From DASYAN01 sp963727755 (GTDB taxonomy: Bacteria; Chloroflexota; Ktedonobacteria; Ktedonobacterales; Ktedonobacteraceae), in assembly GCA_963727755.1 (NCBI GenBank), contig CAVSHN010000008.1, forward strand, positions 62,001 to 126,000: 64,000 bases of DNA. Direction: 5' to 3'. This document shows positions 55,626 through 64,000 of the stretch, piece after piece. The notes beneath the pieces are model-generated. The model saw only the letters and a list, made by a program, of their open reading frames with translations, was not told the origin of the DNA and made no database searches. The stretch's first letter is position 1. The number at the start of each line of letters is the position of its first letter. Position numbers and translations under genes: made by a program.

Positions 55626-57038
55626 TCAAATATTCCGAATAAAAGCACGAATCTTCTCGCTATCTTTCTGCTTGTCGGTTTCGACTCCACTACTGACATC
55701 AACTCCCCAAGGGCGAACCTGACGGATCGCCGCCCCCACATTCTCCGGTGTCAGACCGCCAGCGAGCAAGATACGATGAGCTTGGCTTGCCAAGCGAGCG
55801 ACGTCCCAATCATGCGTTTCCCCACTCCCTCCCCAGTTCGGAGTCGGCGTATCAAGCAACAGACGCCAAATTACCGACTGGTAGTCCTCGATCTGCTGCA
55901 AATCTGCCTCGCTGCGGACCTGAAGAGCTTTGATGACAGGCCGCTTGATTTGCTGGCAAAACTCGGGAGTCTCCGTACCATGGAGTTGGACATACTGGAG
56001 CCCTACCTGTTCAACCACCTCGTTGATATAGTCGGCCTCCTTGTTGACAAAGACCCCAACGAGATCAGGTTTGCACTGGCCTGCGGGCAGCTGCATAAAG
56101 CTATCACTTGCTTGCAAGACCGAACAAACCTGCTGAGGCGCGATAAAGCGATGGCTTGGTTCGTGGAAAATAAAGCCCAGCATATCTGCCCCCATCTGTA
56201 TAGCTGTGTTGATATGCTCAGCAGTACGTAGACCACAAATCTTCACTTGCGTGCTCTTATTGGCCCCATGCAGTAACATCTGCATCTGCGCAGGCACGTC
56301 ATGAGAGACCACCAGCGACTCACCAACCAGCATAGCTTGCACATCATAACGTGCCAAACGCCGAGCATCGGCCTCTGTATGAATACCGCTTTCAGCCACC
56401 ACCACTCGATCCTGAGGGATGATCTGGCGAATCTCACCTATGAGATACGGATTCATCTGGAACGTGACCAGATCGCGGCTATTGACACCAATAACAACCG
56501 CATCTGCATCAATAGCTCGTCTTGCCTCTTCAAGAGTATGTACTTCGACGAGGCTGCGCATACCTAACTCATTGGCAACGTGCAGTAAACGCCGCAACTG
56601 ACTATCATCCAGAATGGCACAAATCAGCAGAATAACATCCGCTCCCCATGCACGTGCTTCGTATACCTGGTATTCATCAATGATGAAATCCTTGCGCAGG
56701 ACGGGAATATTCACGGCTTGCTTGATGGCCGTCAAATACGCTGGTGAGCCTAGAAAGAAATGAGGCTCAGTCAATACAGAGATAGCCGCAGCTCCATTGG
56801 CTTCATAGACGCGTGCCAGCTCAACGGGATCAATGTGGGGAGCAAGCATTCCCTTCGATGGCGAGGCGCGTTTGACTTCGGCGATCAGATGGACTTGCGA
56901 GCGGGGTTCAAAGGCCTTGAGCAGATCGCGAGGTGCAGGCTGTTCAAAGGCCTGACGCTGTACTTCCTCCAGGGGATTTTCGCGTTTGCGTACCTCTAAA
57001 TCAGCACGTGTCCGTGTAACAATACGATCAAGAAACAT
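55626..57038 (-). CDS. trpCF: fused indole-3-glycerol-phosphate synthase / phosphoribosylanthranilate isomerase
   Basis: 470 residues with two barrels. Residues 1-255 are TrpC: HLIAEVKRASPSKGMLA (about 50-66), LTEPHFFLGSPAYL, PVLRKDFIIDEYQVYEARAW, VIGVNSRDLVTF, VVAESGI and AMLVGESLV. Residues from about 263 are TrpF: VKICGLRTAEHI, GADMLGFIFHEPSHRFI, DLVGVFVN, YVQLHGTETPEFC, LLLDTPTPNWGGSGETHDW, LLAGGLTPENV and GVDVSSGVET. The TrpF barrel has a Thr-Pro insertion but all catalytic residues. It does two successive steps of the pathway (anthranilate to indoleglycerol phosphate), as in the C-F fusion of enterobacteria. Confidence 0.95.
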   Translation of the reverse strand: MFLDRIVTRTRADLEVRKRENPLEEVQRQAFEQPAPRDLLKAFEPRSQVHLIAEVKRASPSKGMLAPHIDPVELARVYEANGAAAISVLTEPHFFLGSPAYLTAIKQAVNIPVLRKDFIIDEYQVYEARAWGADVILLICAILDDSQLRRLLHVANELGMRSLVEVHTLEEARRAIDADAVVIGVNSRDLVTFQMNPYLIGEIRQIIPQDRVVVAESGIHTEADARRLARYDVQAMLVGESLVVSHDVPAQMQMLLHGANKSTQVKICGLRTAEHINTAIQMGADMLGFIFHEPSHRFIAPQQVCSVLQASDSFMQLPAGQCKPDLVGVFVNKEADYINEVVEQVGLQYVQLHGTETPEFCQQIKRPVIKALQVRSEADLQQIEDYQSVIWRLLLDTPTPNWGGSGETHDWDVARLASQAHRILLAGGLTPENVGAAIRQVRPWGVDVSSGVETDKQKDSEKIRAFIRNI

Positions 57039-57219
57039 ATATCACAATCTTTCATAGTCGTGGGGACATGATTACATCTTCCTAGCATTATACACTAGAG
57101 CCAAACCATCCTGACAATGCATCCATACATTCACATGAATTTGGAGGCAATGCTATACTGTAATTAGGACTTTTGCAACCCCAAAGTGAAGCTAAGCACT
57201 AGAACGAGGAGAAAAAACG

Positions 57220-57549
57220 ATGTCTCTTTACCAACTTGCACATGAGAAACGCGATGAGATTATTCACATTGCAGCTAAGCGTGGCGCATCTAATCCGCGT
57301 ATTTTGAACCCAGAAGCGGAAAATGATATCGATCTCTTGGTTGATCTCGAACCGGGACGTAGCCTCTTTGACCTTGGGGGACTCTTAGCAGACCTGCGAG
57401 ATCTGCTTGAGCCTATGAGCCTGCAGGACTTCGAAACCTATTCTTTAGCTGTCCCCAAAGTGCATGTGGTGACTGAGAAGGGCTTGTCCTTAGACATCCA
57501 AGATGAGACATTGAGAGAGCAAGTCTTGAGAGAGGCTATCCCGCTATAA
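57220..57549 (+). CDS. MNT-type nucleotidyltransferase, degenerate
   Basis: 109 residues. It resembles MntA/MNT antitoxins (minimal nucleotidyltransferases): NDIDLLVDLEPGRSLFDLGG and VHVVTEKGLSLDIQDET with LREAIPL at the end. The active-site GS motif (normally FGSVARGEA just before DxD) is missing: the sequence goes from NPRILNPEAE straight to NDIDLLV. Nucleotide transfer is therefore unlikely. No HEPN partner gene is nearby. AGGAG lies upstream of ATG 57220; the end overlaps trpD by six bases in the opposite direction. Confidence 0.7.
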   Translation: MSLYQLAHEKRDEIIHIAAKRGASNPRILNPEAENDIDLLVDLEPGRSLFDLGGLLADLRDLLEPMSLQDFETYSLAVPKVHVVTEKGLSLDIQDETLREQVLREAIPL

Positions 57550-58581
57550 AGACCGCGAATACTCAGCAATCTCTGCCAGCTTACGTTTTGCCTTGCCTTC
57601 GCGCAATGTCGCACTAGCAAGCTTGACACCTCCCTTCAGGGATGATACTTGATCACAGGCTAGCAATGCTACACCAGCATTCAGACAGAGCATATGGCTA
57701 GCAGGCGAATCGCTATAGCCCGATAAGAGTTCGCGTAGCATAGCTGCATTATGTACCGAGTCGCCTCCCAGAATTCCCTGACGATCCGAGGAGCTTGACA
57801 AACCAACCTCTTCCGGGGTGATTGTATACTCGCGCAACTCCTGCCCTGCGCGAACTTCGCAAACATTTGTTGGTGCACTGATCGAGCACTCATCTAGCCC
57901 ATCCTCACCATGAACAATCAAGGCATGTTGGCAACCTAGATGCAGCAAAACTTCGCCCATCTTGCGCATAAGCGAGCTGTCAGGAACTCCAAGAACCTGA
58001 TAGGGCGTGTGAGCTGGATTGGTAAGCGGGCCAAGAATATTAAAGACTGTGCGAATACCAATCTCTCTGCGTGTCGGAGCAACATGCTTCATGGCCGGAT
58101 GATAGGCCAGGGCAAACATAAAACCAAAGCCACATTCCTGTATGCTACGGGCCGTCTGCTCCGGTGCCAGATCAATCTTTACCCCAAGCGCTTCCAATAC
58201 ATCCGCACTGCCACATTTACTCGTAGCGGAACGATTCCCATGCTTGGCAACCGCAACCCCGGCGGCAGCGGCAATAATGCCTACAGCGGTTGAGACGTTG
58301 AACGTCCCCGAGCCATCCCCTCCAGTTCCACAGGTATCCATGGCCCGCGAGGCCGTCTCCTCATCTAGCTGGACATGAAGGGCTTTTTCACGCATGACAC
58401 GAGCAAATCCTGTAATTTCCTCGACGGTCTCTCCGCCAGATCGCAGACGTAGGGCAGTCAAGAATGCGCCCATCTGCGATGGAGTTGCTACACCCGTCAT
58501 AATCTCTTCCATAGCTGTTGCGGCCTCTTCTCTACTGAGTGTGCCTCCTGCCGCAACATGGGCAATAGCTTCACGAATCAT
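57544..58581 (-). CDS. trpD: anthranilate phosphoribosyltransferase
   Basis: 345 residues. Transfers phosphoribosyl from PRPP to anthranilate. Seen: LSREEAATAMEEIMTG (about 15-30), MDTCGTGGDGSGTFNVST (about 84-101), KHGNRSATSKCGSADVLEALG, FMFALAYHPAMKHVAPTRRE, GIRTVFNILGPLTNPA and HGEDGLDECS. All PRPP and anthranilate-site residues are present. ATG 58581 overlaps the end of trpG by 11 bases, so it is translationally coupled. Its own end overlaps the small nucleotidyltransferase gene on the other strand. Confidence 0.95.
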   Translation of the reverse strand: MIREAIAHVAAGGTLSREEAATAMEEIMTGVATPSQMGAFLTALRLRSGGETVEEITGFARVMREKALHVQLDEETASRAMDTCGTGGDGSGTFNVSTAVGIIAAAAGVAVAKHGNRSATSKCGSADVLEALGVKIDLAPEQTARSIQECGFGFMFALAYHPAMKHVAPTRREIGIRTVFNILGPLTNPAHTPYQVLGVPDSSLMRKMGEVLLHLGCQHALIVHGEDGLDECSISAPTNVCEVRAGQELREYTITPEEVGLSSSSDRQGILGGDSVHNAAMLRELLSGYSDSPASHMLCLNAGVALLACDQVSSLKGGVKLASATLREGKAKRKLAEIAEYSRSL

Positions 58582-59154
58582 TTCGAACTTTCCTCCTTGA
58601 TAAAAAATTGCCTAGCAGCTTCTTCCCCTCCAGTGTCATAATCGACTCAGGATGGAACTGTACTCCTTCTACTGGATACTGACGGTGTCGCAACCCCATG
58701 ATGATGCCATCTTCTGTGCTAGCAGTAATCTCCAGATCGGGCGGGAGAGTCTCACGCTCCACAATGAGGCTATGATAACGATTAGCTTCAAATGGAACCG
58801 GCAAATCGCGAAAAACACCTTTCCCCTCATGATATACCAAGGAGGTCTTACCATGCATTGGTTCAGGCGCTCGAATGACACGTCCTCCGTAAACCTGTCC
58901 AATCGATTGGTGCCCCAGGCAAACGCCAAGCAGCGGAATGTGTGGCCCAAAAACCTCAACAATCTGGCAGGACATACCTGCTTCGTTCGGAGTGCAGGGC
59001 CCTGGCGAAATCACGATATGATCAGGCTTGATAGCTTCAATTTCGTCCAGAGTGACCTGATCATTACGTCGCACGACAATCTCCGCTCCAGTTCTCCCAG
59101 GTATTGATACAGGTTATAGGTAAAGCTATCGTAGTTATCAATTAAGAGTAGCAT
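58571..59154 (-). CDS. trpG: anthranilate synthase glutamine amidotransferase subunit (frameshifted)
   Basis: Supplies ammonia from glutamine to TrpE. Starts at ATG 59154 (AGGAGGG upstream) with LLLIDNYDSFTYNLYQYLGE. One base is missing near 59085 (GAACTGGAGCGG for GAACTGGGAGCGG); the restored frame reads LGAEIVVRRNDQVTLDEI and goes on to 58571. Catalytic Cys is in LLGVCLGHQSIGQ, and the His-Glu pair is in GVQFHPESIMT. Total about 194 residues, normal for TrpG/PabA. The trpE stop is one base upstream and trpD overlaps the end. Confidence 0.9.
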
Positions 59155-59155
59155 C

Positions 59156-60739
59156 TTAATTGCCCTCCTTTTCCCTGACTTCTCGCGCAATCTTTTCTGC
59201 TTCATCCAAAGCACGCAGCAAAGCTTTAGCCTTATTCAAACTCTCTTGATATTCATTGCTAGGATTAAAATCGGCAACGACACCACCACCAGCTTGGATA
59301 TAGGCACGACCGTCTTTAATGACCATGGTACGCAAAGCAATAGCCGTCTCGTGGTTACCAGAGTGACTGAAGTACCCGGTGGCACCCGCATAAACACCAC
59401 GCTGTTCCCCCTCCAGTTCACTGATAATCTCCATCGCACGAATCTTGGGAGCACCAGAGACAGTACCAGCCGGGAAGCCTGCTCGTAGTGCTTCAAACGG
59501 AGAAACGCCTTTACGTAACTGGCCCGAGACATTAGTAACGATATGCATGACATGGGAATAGCGCTCGATGGTCATAAAATCATCAACTTTGACACTGCCA
59601 ATTTCGGCCACTCGCCCAACATCATTGCGTGCCAGATCAAGCAACATCACATGTTCAGCACACTCCTTGGGATCATTTTTCAGATCCTTTTCCAATTGCT
59701 CATCGCTCTGTTTATCGAACCCACGAGGACGAGTGCCTGCGATCGGACGGATCGTTACTTCATTCTCTTCACAGCACACCAGCAGTTCTGGCGATGCTCC
59801 TACAATATGGAAGTCAGCTAGATCGAAAAAGAACATGTAAGGCGATGGGTTGACTGCACGCAATGCACGGTAGACAGTGAAAGGTGAAGCATTCACATAA
59901 CGACTCAGACGCTGTGATGGCACAACCTGGAAAATGTCACCTGCTTTGATATACTCGATTGAGCGCCGCACCATGTCTTCAAACTCCTCCTTAGTGCGAT
60001 TCGACCGCACCTGCAAAGCCTCCTGGTCAGCAATGGGAGCAGGCTCTTGCGGCAAACGGATAGGCTTACTCAACCGCTGTTGCACATCATCGATAATAGC
60101 GATACCGCGCTGATATTCTGCCGCAAGATCTGGCGCATCGAGATGCAGATGGGTAACAACACGAACACGACGTTTGACATGATCAAAGACTAGGACTGTT
60201 TCCGTAAAACTAAACACCGCTAGGGGTAGATCCAGCTCATTCGGTTTAGGAAGCGGCAGACGCTCAAAGCGTGTGACAACATCATACGCTAGATAGCCAA
60301 TAGCACCACCATGAAATGTTGGAAGCTGATCTTGCGAAGTACAGTCGGGACGTAGCAGGCGATACTGACTCAGCTCAGTCTCGATGAACTCAAGTGGATC
60401 GTGGCACGGGACCTCTTCGATATGAGTACGCTGGCCACTCTGGCAATCCATATGTAGTATCTTGGCCGTATCTCCACGTTGAATCATGACCTTGTAGGGA
60501 TCAATGCCGATAAACGAATAACGTTTTACATGCTCGCCCCCTGAAACGCTCTCTAAGAGAAAACTGTATGGTCGCATTGCCGTCTTACAGTATGCCGAAA
60601 CAGGAGTTTCCATATCAGCAAGAATGTCGCGATAGAGCGGGACAAGAAGAGAACGAGCCTGTTGCCCTTCCATGCCTGCTATCGACTTCATTTCCTCGTC
60701 ATGAAGCTGTTGAATTGCTTCAAATGTTGGATAATACAT
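59156..60739 (-). CDS. trpE: anthranilate synthase component I
   Basis: 527 residues. Converts chorismate to anthranilate with TrpG. The Trp feedback-site motif LLESVSGGEHVKRYSFIG (about 56-73) is present. The chorismate-binding half has IKAGDIFQVVPSQRLSRY, PSPYMFFFDLADFHIVGASPE, TIRPIAGTRPRGFD, HVMLLDLARNDVGRVAEIG, SHVMHIVTNVSGQLRKG, FPAGTVSGAPKIRAMEII and GYFSHSGNHETAIALRTMV. Complete and of usual length. Its stop is next to the trpG start. Confidence 0.95.
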   Translation of the reverse strand: MYYPTFEAIQQLHDEEMKSIAGMEGQQARSLLVPLYRDILADMETPVSAYCKTAMRPYSFLLESVSGGEHVKRYSFIGIDPYKVMIQRGDTAKILHMDCQSGQRTHIEEVPCHDPLEFIETELSQYRLLRPDCTSQDQLPTFHGGAIGYLAYDVVTRFERLPLPKPNELDLPLAVFSFTETVLVFDHVKRRVRVVTHLHLDAPDLAAEYQRGIAIIDDVQQRLSKPIRLPQEPAPIADQEALQVRSNRTKEEFEDMVRRSIEYIKAGDIFQVVPSQRLSRYVNASPFTVYRALRAVNPSPYMFFFDLADFHIVGASPELLVCCEENEVTIRPIAGTRPRGFDKQSDEQLEKDLKNDPKECAEHVMLLDLARNDVGRVAEIGSVKVDDFMTIERYSHVMHIVTNVSGQLRKGVSPFEALRAGFPAGTVSGAPKIRAMEIISELEGEQRGVYAGATGYFSHSGNHETAIALRTMVIKDGRAYIQAGGGVVADFNPSNEYQESLNKAKALLRALDEAEKIAREVREKEGN

Positions 60740-60854
60740 CTTTTTTCACCCTAACTGTGATAGCGGACGCGAATATTGATAGTAAACCTGGGGTCCCTAC
60801 ATTTCTGCAATAAATTGCCAATACTCGTAATTCTCATAAAATACTTAGATGATA

Positions 60855-61911
60855 TCATCCAAGCCCAATTACATTTTTTACTTGCCGAAGGGTAGCCTCT
60901 GCAATAGGACGAACCTCATCCGCACCTTGCCTGAGAACACTCTCCAGCATTGGCAGATCACTAATTAACTCGTGATAGCGTTGCTGAATAGGTACCAACG
61001 TCTCGACTAAACACTCAGTTAACGTGGCCTTAAAGTCTCCATAGCCCTTACCAACAAACTCCTGTTCGATTTCCTGCTGAGATTCCCCAGTGAGCGCTTG
61101 GTAGATGGTCAGCAGGTTGGTAATACCTGGTCGTTCTGGATCAAAAGCTATCAGACGCTGGGAGTCTGTCGTTGCTCGTGCAATCTTCTGCTTAATCGTT
61201 TTGGATTATCCAACAGATTGATGCGCGAATTGGGATTATTCTCACTTTTACTCATCTTGCTCGTTGGGTCATCCAGTGACATGATACGGGCTCCTGTCTC
61301 ACGAATTTGTCCTTGCGGGATAGTGAATACATCCTGCTTGTATATGCTGTTGAAGCGAAACGCGATGTCACGGGTGAGTTCCAGATGCTGGCGTTGGTCA
61401 TCGCCGACCGGGACATAATGGGTCTGATACAACAAGATGTCACAAGCCATCAACACTGGATAGCAATAGAGGCCAGTAGCAACGGATTCGAGGTCGCCTC
61501 CTGCCTTGCTCTTAAACTGCGTCATACGATTTAGCCAGCCCATGGGAGTCAAACAATTCAAGATCCAACTCATCTCAGCGTGCTGGTGAACACGCGACTG
61601 GACGAAGAGTTTGCAATAGCGTGTATCCAGTCCACAGGCCAGATATAACGCTGCTAGTTTGCGCGTGTTTGTATGCAACTCTTTGGGATCAACGGGCAGT
61701 GTTATAGCGTGCAAATCAACGATACAAAAAATGTTATCAAACTCGGTCTGTGCATTAACCCAGTTGCGTATAGCTCCCAGGTAGTTGCCAATGTGAATAC
61801 TACCCGTCGGCTGCACCCCTGAAAAGATACGTTTTTGGCTTGCGATTTAGGTGCAGGATTTGCTTTTTCACTCACAGCAGGTTCTATTTTATTACTTGCC
61901 TCGATCAACAT
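60855..61911 (-). CDS. trpS: tryptophanyl-tRNA synthetase (two frameshifts)
   Basis: Starts at ATG 61911 with GGAGGG nine bases upstream. Two single A losses break the frame. One near 61832 (GCCAAAAACG for GCCAAAAAACG) precedes KRIFSGVQPTGSIHIGNYLG; the other near 61194 (CCAAAACG for CCAAAAACG) precedes TIKQKIARATTDSQR. The class I signatures are there: GSIHIGNYLGA (HIGH-type) and SKMSKS (KMSKS). The end, VRPIAEATLRQVKNVIGLG, stops at 60855. Total about 350 residues, normal for the family. An N-terminal extension of about 25 residues is rich in Lys, Pro and Ala. A T-box leader lies upstream. Confidence 0.95.
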
Positions 61912-61984
61912 CGTGCTTTTCCCTCCAAAACCCATAAATGATGTCTAGTCCATACGACGAGAACTCCAGAACTCCAAAAAAAGC

Positions 61985-62330
61985 CATAAAAAAACACCTC
62001 TCGCCTTCCTTCAAGGACGAGAAGCGTCAAAATTCGCTTTCGTGGTACCACCTTGATTCAGATTATCTGTCATTTCATCTCTTGTGACGCAACAGACAAT
62101 CCCTCTTGCCGGATTTTGCAATCCAATATTTGTTTTCAACCCTTATGCGGGTGATGAGTGCCGTGCAAAAAGGAACACTCCTTAGCTGACAGGCCCATTC
62201 TATAGCAACACAGTATCGGCTTCCATCACTTCCGACTTTCTGCGACTGTGTAGATCTATATACTCTTCCTGCTTTACAAACCCTTACTTCGATCTTCCAA
62301 TTGGGCTTGCTTTCTAATGTTCGTTAACAA
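61985..62330 (-). promoter_or_regulatory. T-box riboswitch of trpS
   Basis: The T-box core AAGGTGGTACCACG is exact (on the plus strand as CGTGGTACCACCTT at 62041-62054). It is followed on the minus strand by a terminator hairpin (CTTCTCGTCCTT, GAA, GGAAGGCGAGAGG; 61998-62024) and a run of seven T (61988-61994). The upstream part (about 62100-62330) can form the long stem I; a GAATGGGC segment places a UGG (Trp) triplet at 62195-62197 as the likely specifier. Uncharged tRNA-Trp would stabilise the antiterminator and turn on trpS. Boundaries of stem I are approximate. Confidence 0.9.
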
Positions 62331-62475
62331 GTATAAACCGAATAGCCTGCTGTGTCAAGGCTAGATGAGGTCATGCAGCTAAGACAGTCGCTTATCTCCT
62401 CCATAATATCCATTATGGCATTATATCCCTGAAAAGTCAAGTTTCCCAGAGGCTAATCATCAAACGTCGGCCTCT

Positions 62476-62507
62476 GGAAACCCCTGCCCTTCAGGCACGG
62501 GGAGGAA
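62476..62507 (-). repeat. right-end hairpin of the IscB element
   Basis: On the minus strand TTCCTCCCC, a GTGCCTGAAG loop region and GGGGTTTCC, the classic right-end stem of this transposon group. It lies 73 bases beyond the iscB stop. Confidence 0.65.
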
Positions 62508-62580
62508 AGAGGCCTTCCTTTCTTTGGGCTTGGGATGGGGCTGCGTAGGCAGCGTGTGCGATAGCACACCACTATCCGAC

Positions 62581-63858
62581 CTAATAGCTGTACCCATCCA
62601 TTTTATGCACTGCTTTACAATATTTGTAACTAATCCCTTGTACGGTTCCTTTTGCAGTCGTGATGTTGAATGAGCCAGTAGCACGCACGGCAACACGCCC
62701 CACGTAGGTCCCTACTTTCTTTCCGCTCGTGACAACCGCCTTGACGATATCTCCTGTCTGGAAGCCTTTCACGAGCTTGGCTTCTTTAGCTCTAGTACGC
62801 GGGAACCCGTACTTATCGGGCAGGCACATCTGACGGCACCCGCGCCCACAAGCTTTGATGAGCAAGGGTTGCACGTTTTTTGTGTGTAGAACCTCTGGAG
62901 TGCTCTTACCCACACATGACGCATCTAGCCAGTGTGTTTTAGGAAGTTCCCTGTTGCTCCGGTTGTATTTGGTGAGACCTCCTGATCCGCACTCGATAGG
63001 CAAACCAAAACCTTGCAATTGCCGGAACAACTCCCAACGGCTGGCATTCATCGCTGGCTGCATCCTTGAGTGGCGCTTTGGCCTGAGCGAGGATCTGTTT
63101 CAAGAGATTAGGCATTTTCTTGAGAAAGTCTTTGATGTCCTTAGTCCCCTTGGCAAGGTTACATTTCTCGCAAGCTAGGCAAAGATTGCTCACCCGATTT
63201 GAACCACCTTTTGCACGGGAAACAATATGCTCGATTTGCAGAGGAATATTTTCCTTGCCACAATAAGCACATTTACGTCCCCACTTTTTGAGCAGGTATT
63301 CCCTTGTCTCGTATCCGACCAAAGTACCTTGTTGATACTCTGTGCCGTTGATCTCAGGGTTTTCCATCAGTTGCATGTCGAAGCGGACTAGCTCCATGCT
63401 AATGGTTGTGATCCGACAGAGGCGACAGAGGCGAGCTACCCACGTGATGACGTTGGCGATCCTGCTTGGAGTGATGGCGGCAACCAACCATCTCTCCTTC
63501 TCCTGTTCTGCCAACGAGCAGCTCTGTAGCGCGTCTTGCGTGCCCGTCTGCATCTTCTAGTTGCTCGCCTACCATCTAGACTTTCCTTGATCTTGTGTCC
63601 ACGGTGGGAAAGCTCAGCAGCAAAAACAACCTTGCCGGACTGGTCGTCGACCACTGCAATGCCTGTGGTTTTTGAGCCGGGATCTAGCTTGATCCGCAAA
63701 TCGGGAACCTTCGGACTCTCAACCGCATACGAAAGCATGATCGTGAACGGGTGCATCCTAAAGATAGCTGCTTTCCCTGCATCTAGCAGTATCCTTGCTT
63801 TTGCCTCGTGGCATGGGGCAAGCAGTACTTTGTTGGTATCTACTACGAAAACCGACAT
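62581..63858 (-). CDS. iscB: IscB RNA-guided nuclease (two frameshifts)
   Basis: About 425 residues. The N-terminal part (63858-63436) has the PLMP-type start MSVFVVDTNKVLLAPCH, RuvC-I with the catalytic Asp in IKLDPGSKTTGIAVVDD, and the Arg-rich bridge (RRATRRCRRARKTRYR). One missing A near 63460 (CCAAGCAGG for CCAAAGCAGG) shifts to the next part: RuvC-II Glu in ISMELVRFDMQLM, then the HNH domain CAYCGKENIPLQIEHIVSRA with SNLCLACEKCNLAKG. One extra A near 63062 shifts to the last part: RuvC-III in LPKTHWLDASCVG and a basic, strand-rich end. IscB proteins are the ancestors of Cas9 and are guided by omega-RNA. All catalytic residues survive if the indels are errors. Confidence 0.9.
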
Positions 63859-64000
63859 TTAAAATTCCTTTCGGACTCTGGTTGCCCAGGTGATGTTCGC
63901 CTCGACAAAGTTATGGAGTGGTTTAACGCTCGCAGTACTGGCTTAACCCTTGTAGACCTGTTTAACCACGAGCCGTAGAGGTTGGGGCTGGCGTCGCACC
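63859..64000 (-). ncRNA. omega-RNA (HEARO-type) region, partial
   Basis: The 142 bases directly before the iscB ATG have no open frame and are rich in paired GGTTAAACAGG, AGGGTTAAGCC and GCGTTAAACC motifs that suggest a compact fold. In IscB loci the guide RNA is encoded here, ending at the gene. The 5' part with the guide lies beyond the window. Based on location and structure-like repeats, not on a covariance search. Confidence 0.55.

Larger units (their letters stand above)
62476..64000 (-). mobile_element. IscB (IS200/IS605-superfamily) element, left side cut by window edge
   Basis: An iscB gene with its upstream RNA region and, on the 3' side, a right end: GGAAACCCC...GGGGAGGAA at 62476-62507, with the hairpin CCCCTGCC/GGCACGGGG. 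No tnpA is visible. The element begins beyond 64000. It is related to the remnant at 46409-46520. Confidence 0.75.

Noticed and set aside
63180..63240. tRNA-like TpsiC segment (GGTTCAAATCGGGTG)
   Set aside because: It is the coding sequence for GGSNRVS in the HNH part of iscB; no acceptor stem or anticodon arm surrounds it.

Overview
The window looks like a chromosomal segment of a Ktedonobacteria-type Chloroflexota (Ktedonobacter or a close relative). This is inferred from the gene mix: a Ser/Thr kinase fused to a WD40 propeller, a coenzyme F420 gene (cofC), many stand-alone receiver domains, Rpn-type nuclease genes, a proton-pumping pyrophosphatase, and an IscB/omega-RNA transposon of the kind abundant in Ktedonobacter. 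No rRNA, tRNA or CRISPR array was seen.

Layout. 1-7.2 kb: small HTH-like genes, cofC, a multi-pass membrane protein, then two overlapping A+T-rich minus-strand genes for large acidic proteins of unknown function. 8-12.5 kb: a tandem duplication of a kinase-WD40 gene in which the kinase halves are nearly identical and the propellers are not; the second copy has two frameshifts. 12.5-16.7 kb: gene-poor DNA with a dispersed GC-rich repeat family, an Rpn fragment, a PIN/excisionase-type toxin-antitoxin pair and a five-copy direct-repeat array. 16.8-22.9 kb: a zinc-finger membrane protein, then prenyl diphosphate synthase, CBS-domain pyrophosphatase and membrane H+-pyrophosphatase, which form a pyrophosphate-handling set. 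22.9-37.6 kb: a Gp49/HigA-type toxin-antitoxin pair, a PLD-family lipoprotein, ligA, three receiver-domain proteins, a seven-bladed lectin-like propeller, an HTH-GAF regulator, a GH16-like protein, a methyltransferase, an SDR and a pentapeptide-repeat protein. 37.6-40.6 kb: folP and folC, separated by an IS200/IS605-type end that supplies the last codons of folP. 40.6-49.7 kb: a helical-repeat protein, an autoregulated PadR gene, an O-antigen ligase-like protein, an Rpn protein, a LysM lytic transglycosylase and a QueD-like enzyme. 49.8-62.3 kb: tryptophan and aromatic genes on the minus strand (T-box-trpS, trpE-G-D, trpCF, trpB-A, aroH, aroF), with two degenerate toxin-antitoxin genes inserted antiparallel. 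62.5-64 kb: an IscB element running off the window edge.

An important caveat: about a dozen otherwise healthy genes (including ligA, trpS and trpG) are each broken by one- or two-base indels, several in homopolymers. This pattern suggests uncorrected sequencing errors more than real pseudogenes. Those genes are annotated as joined reading frames with the frameshift site stated.
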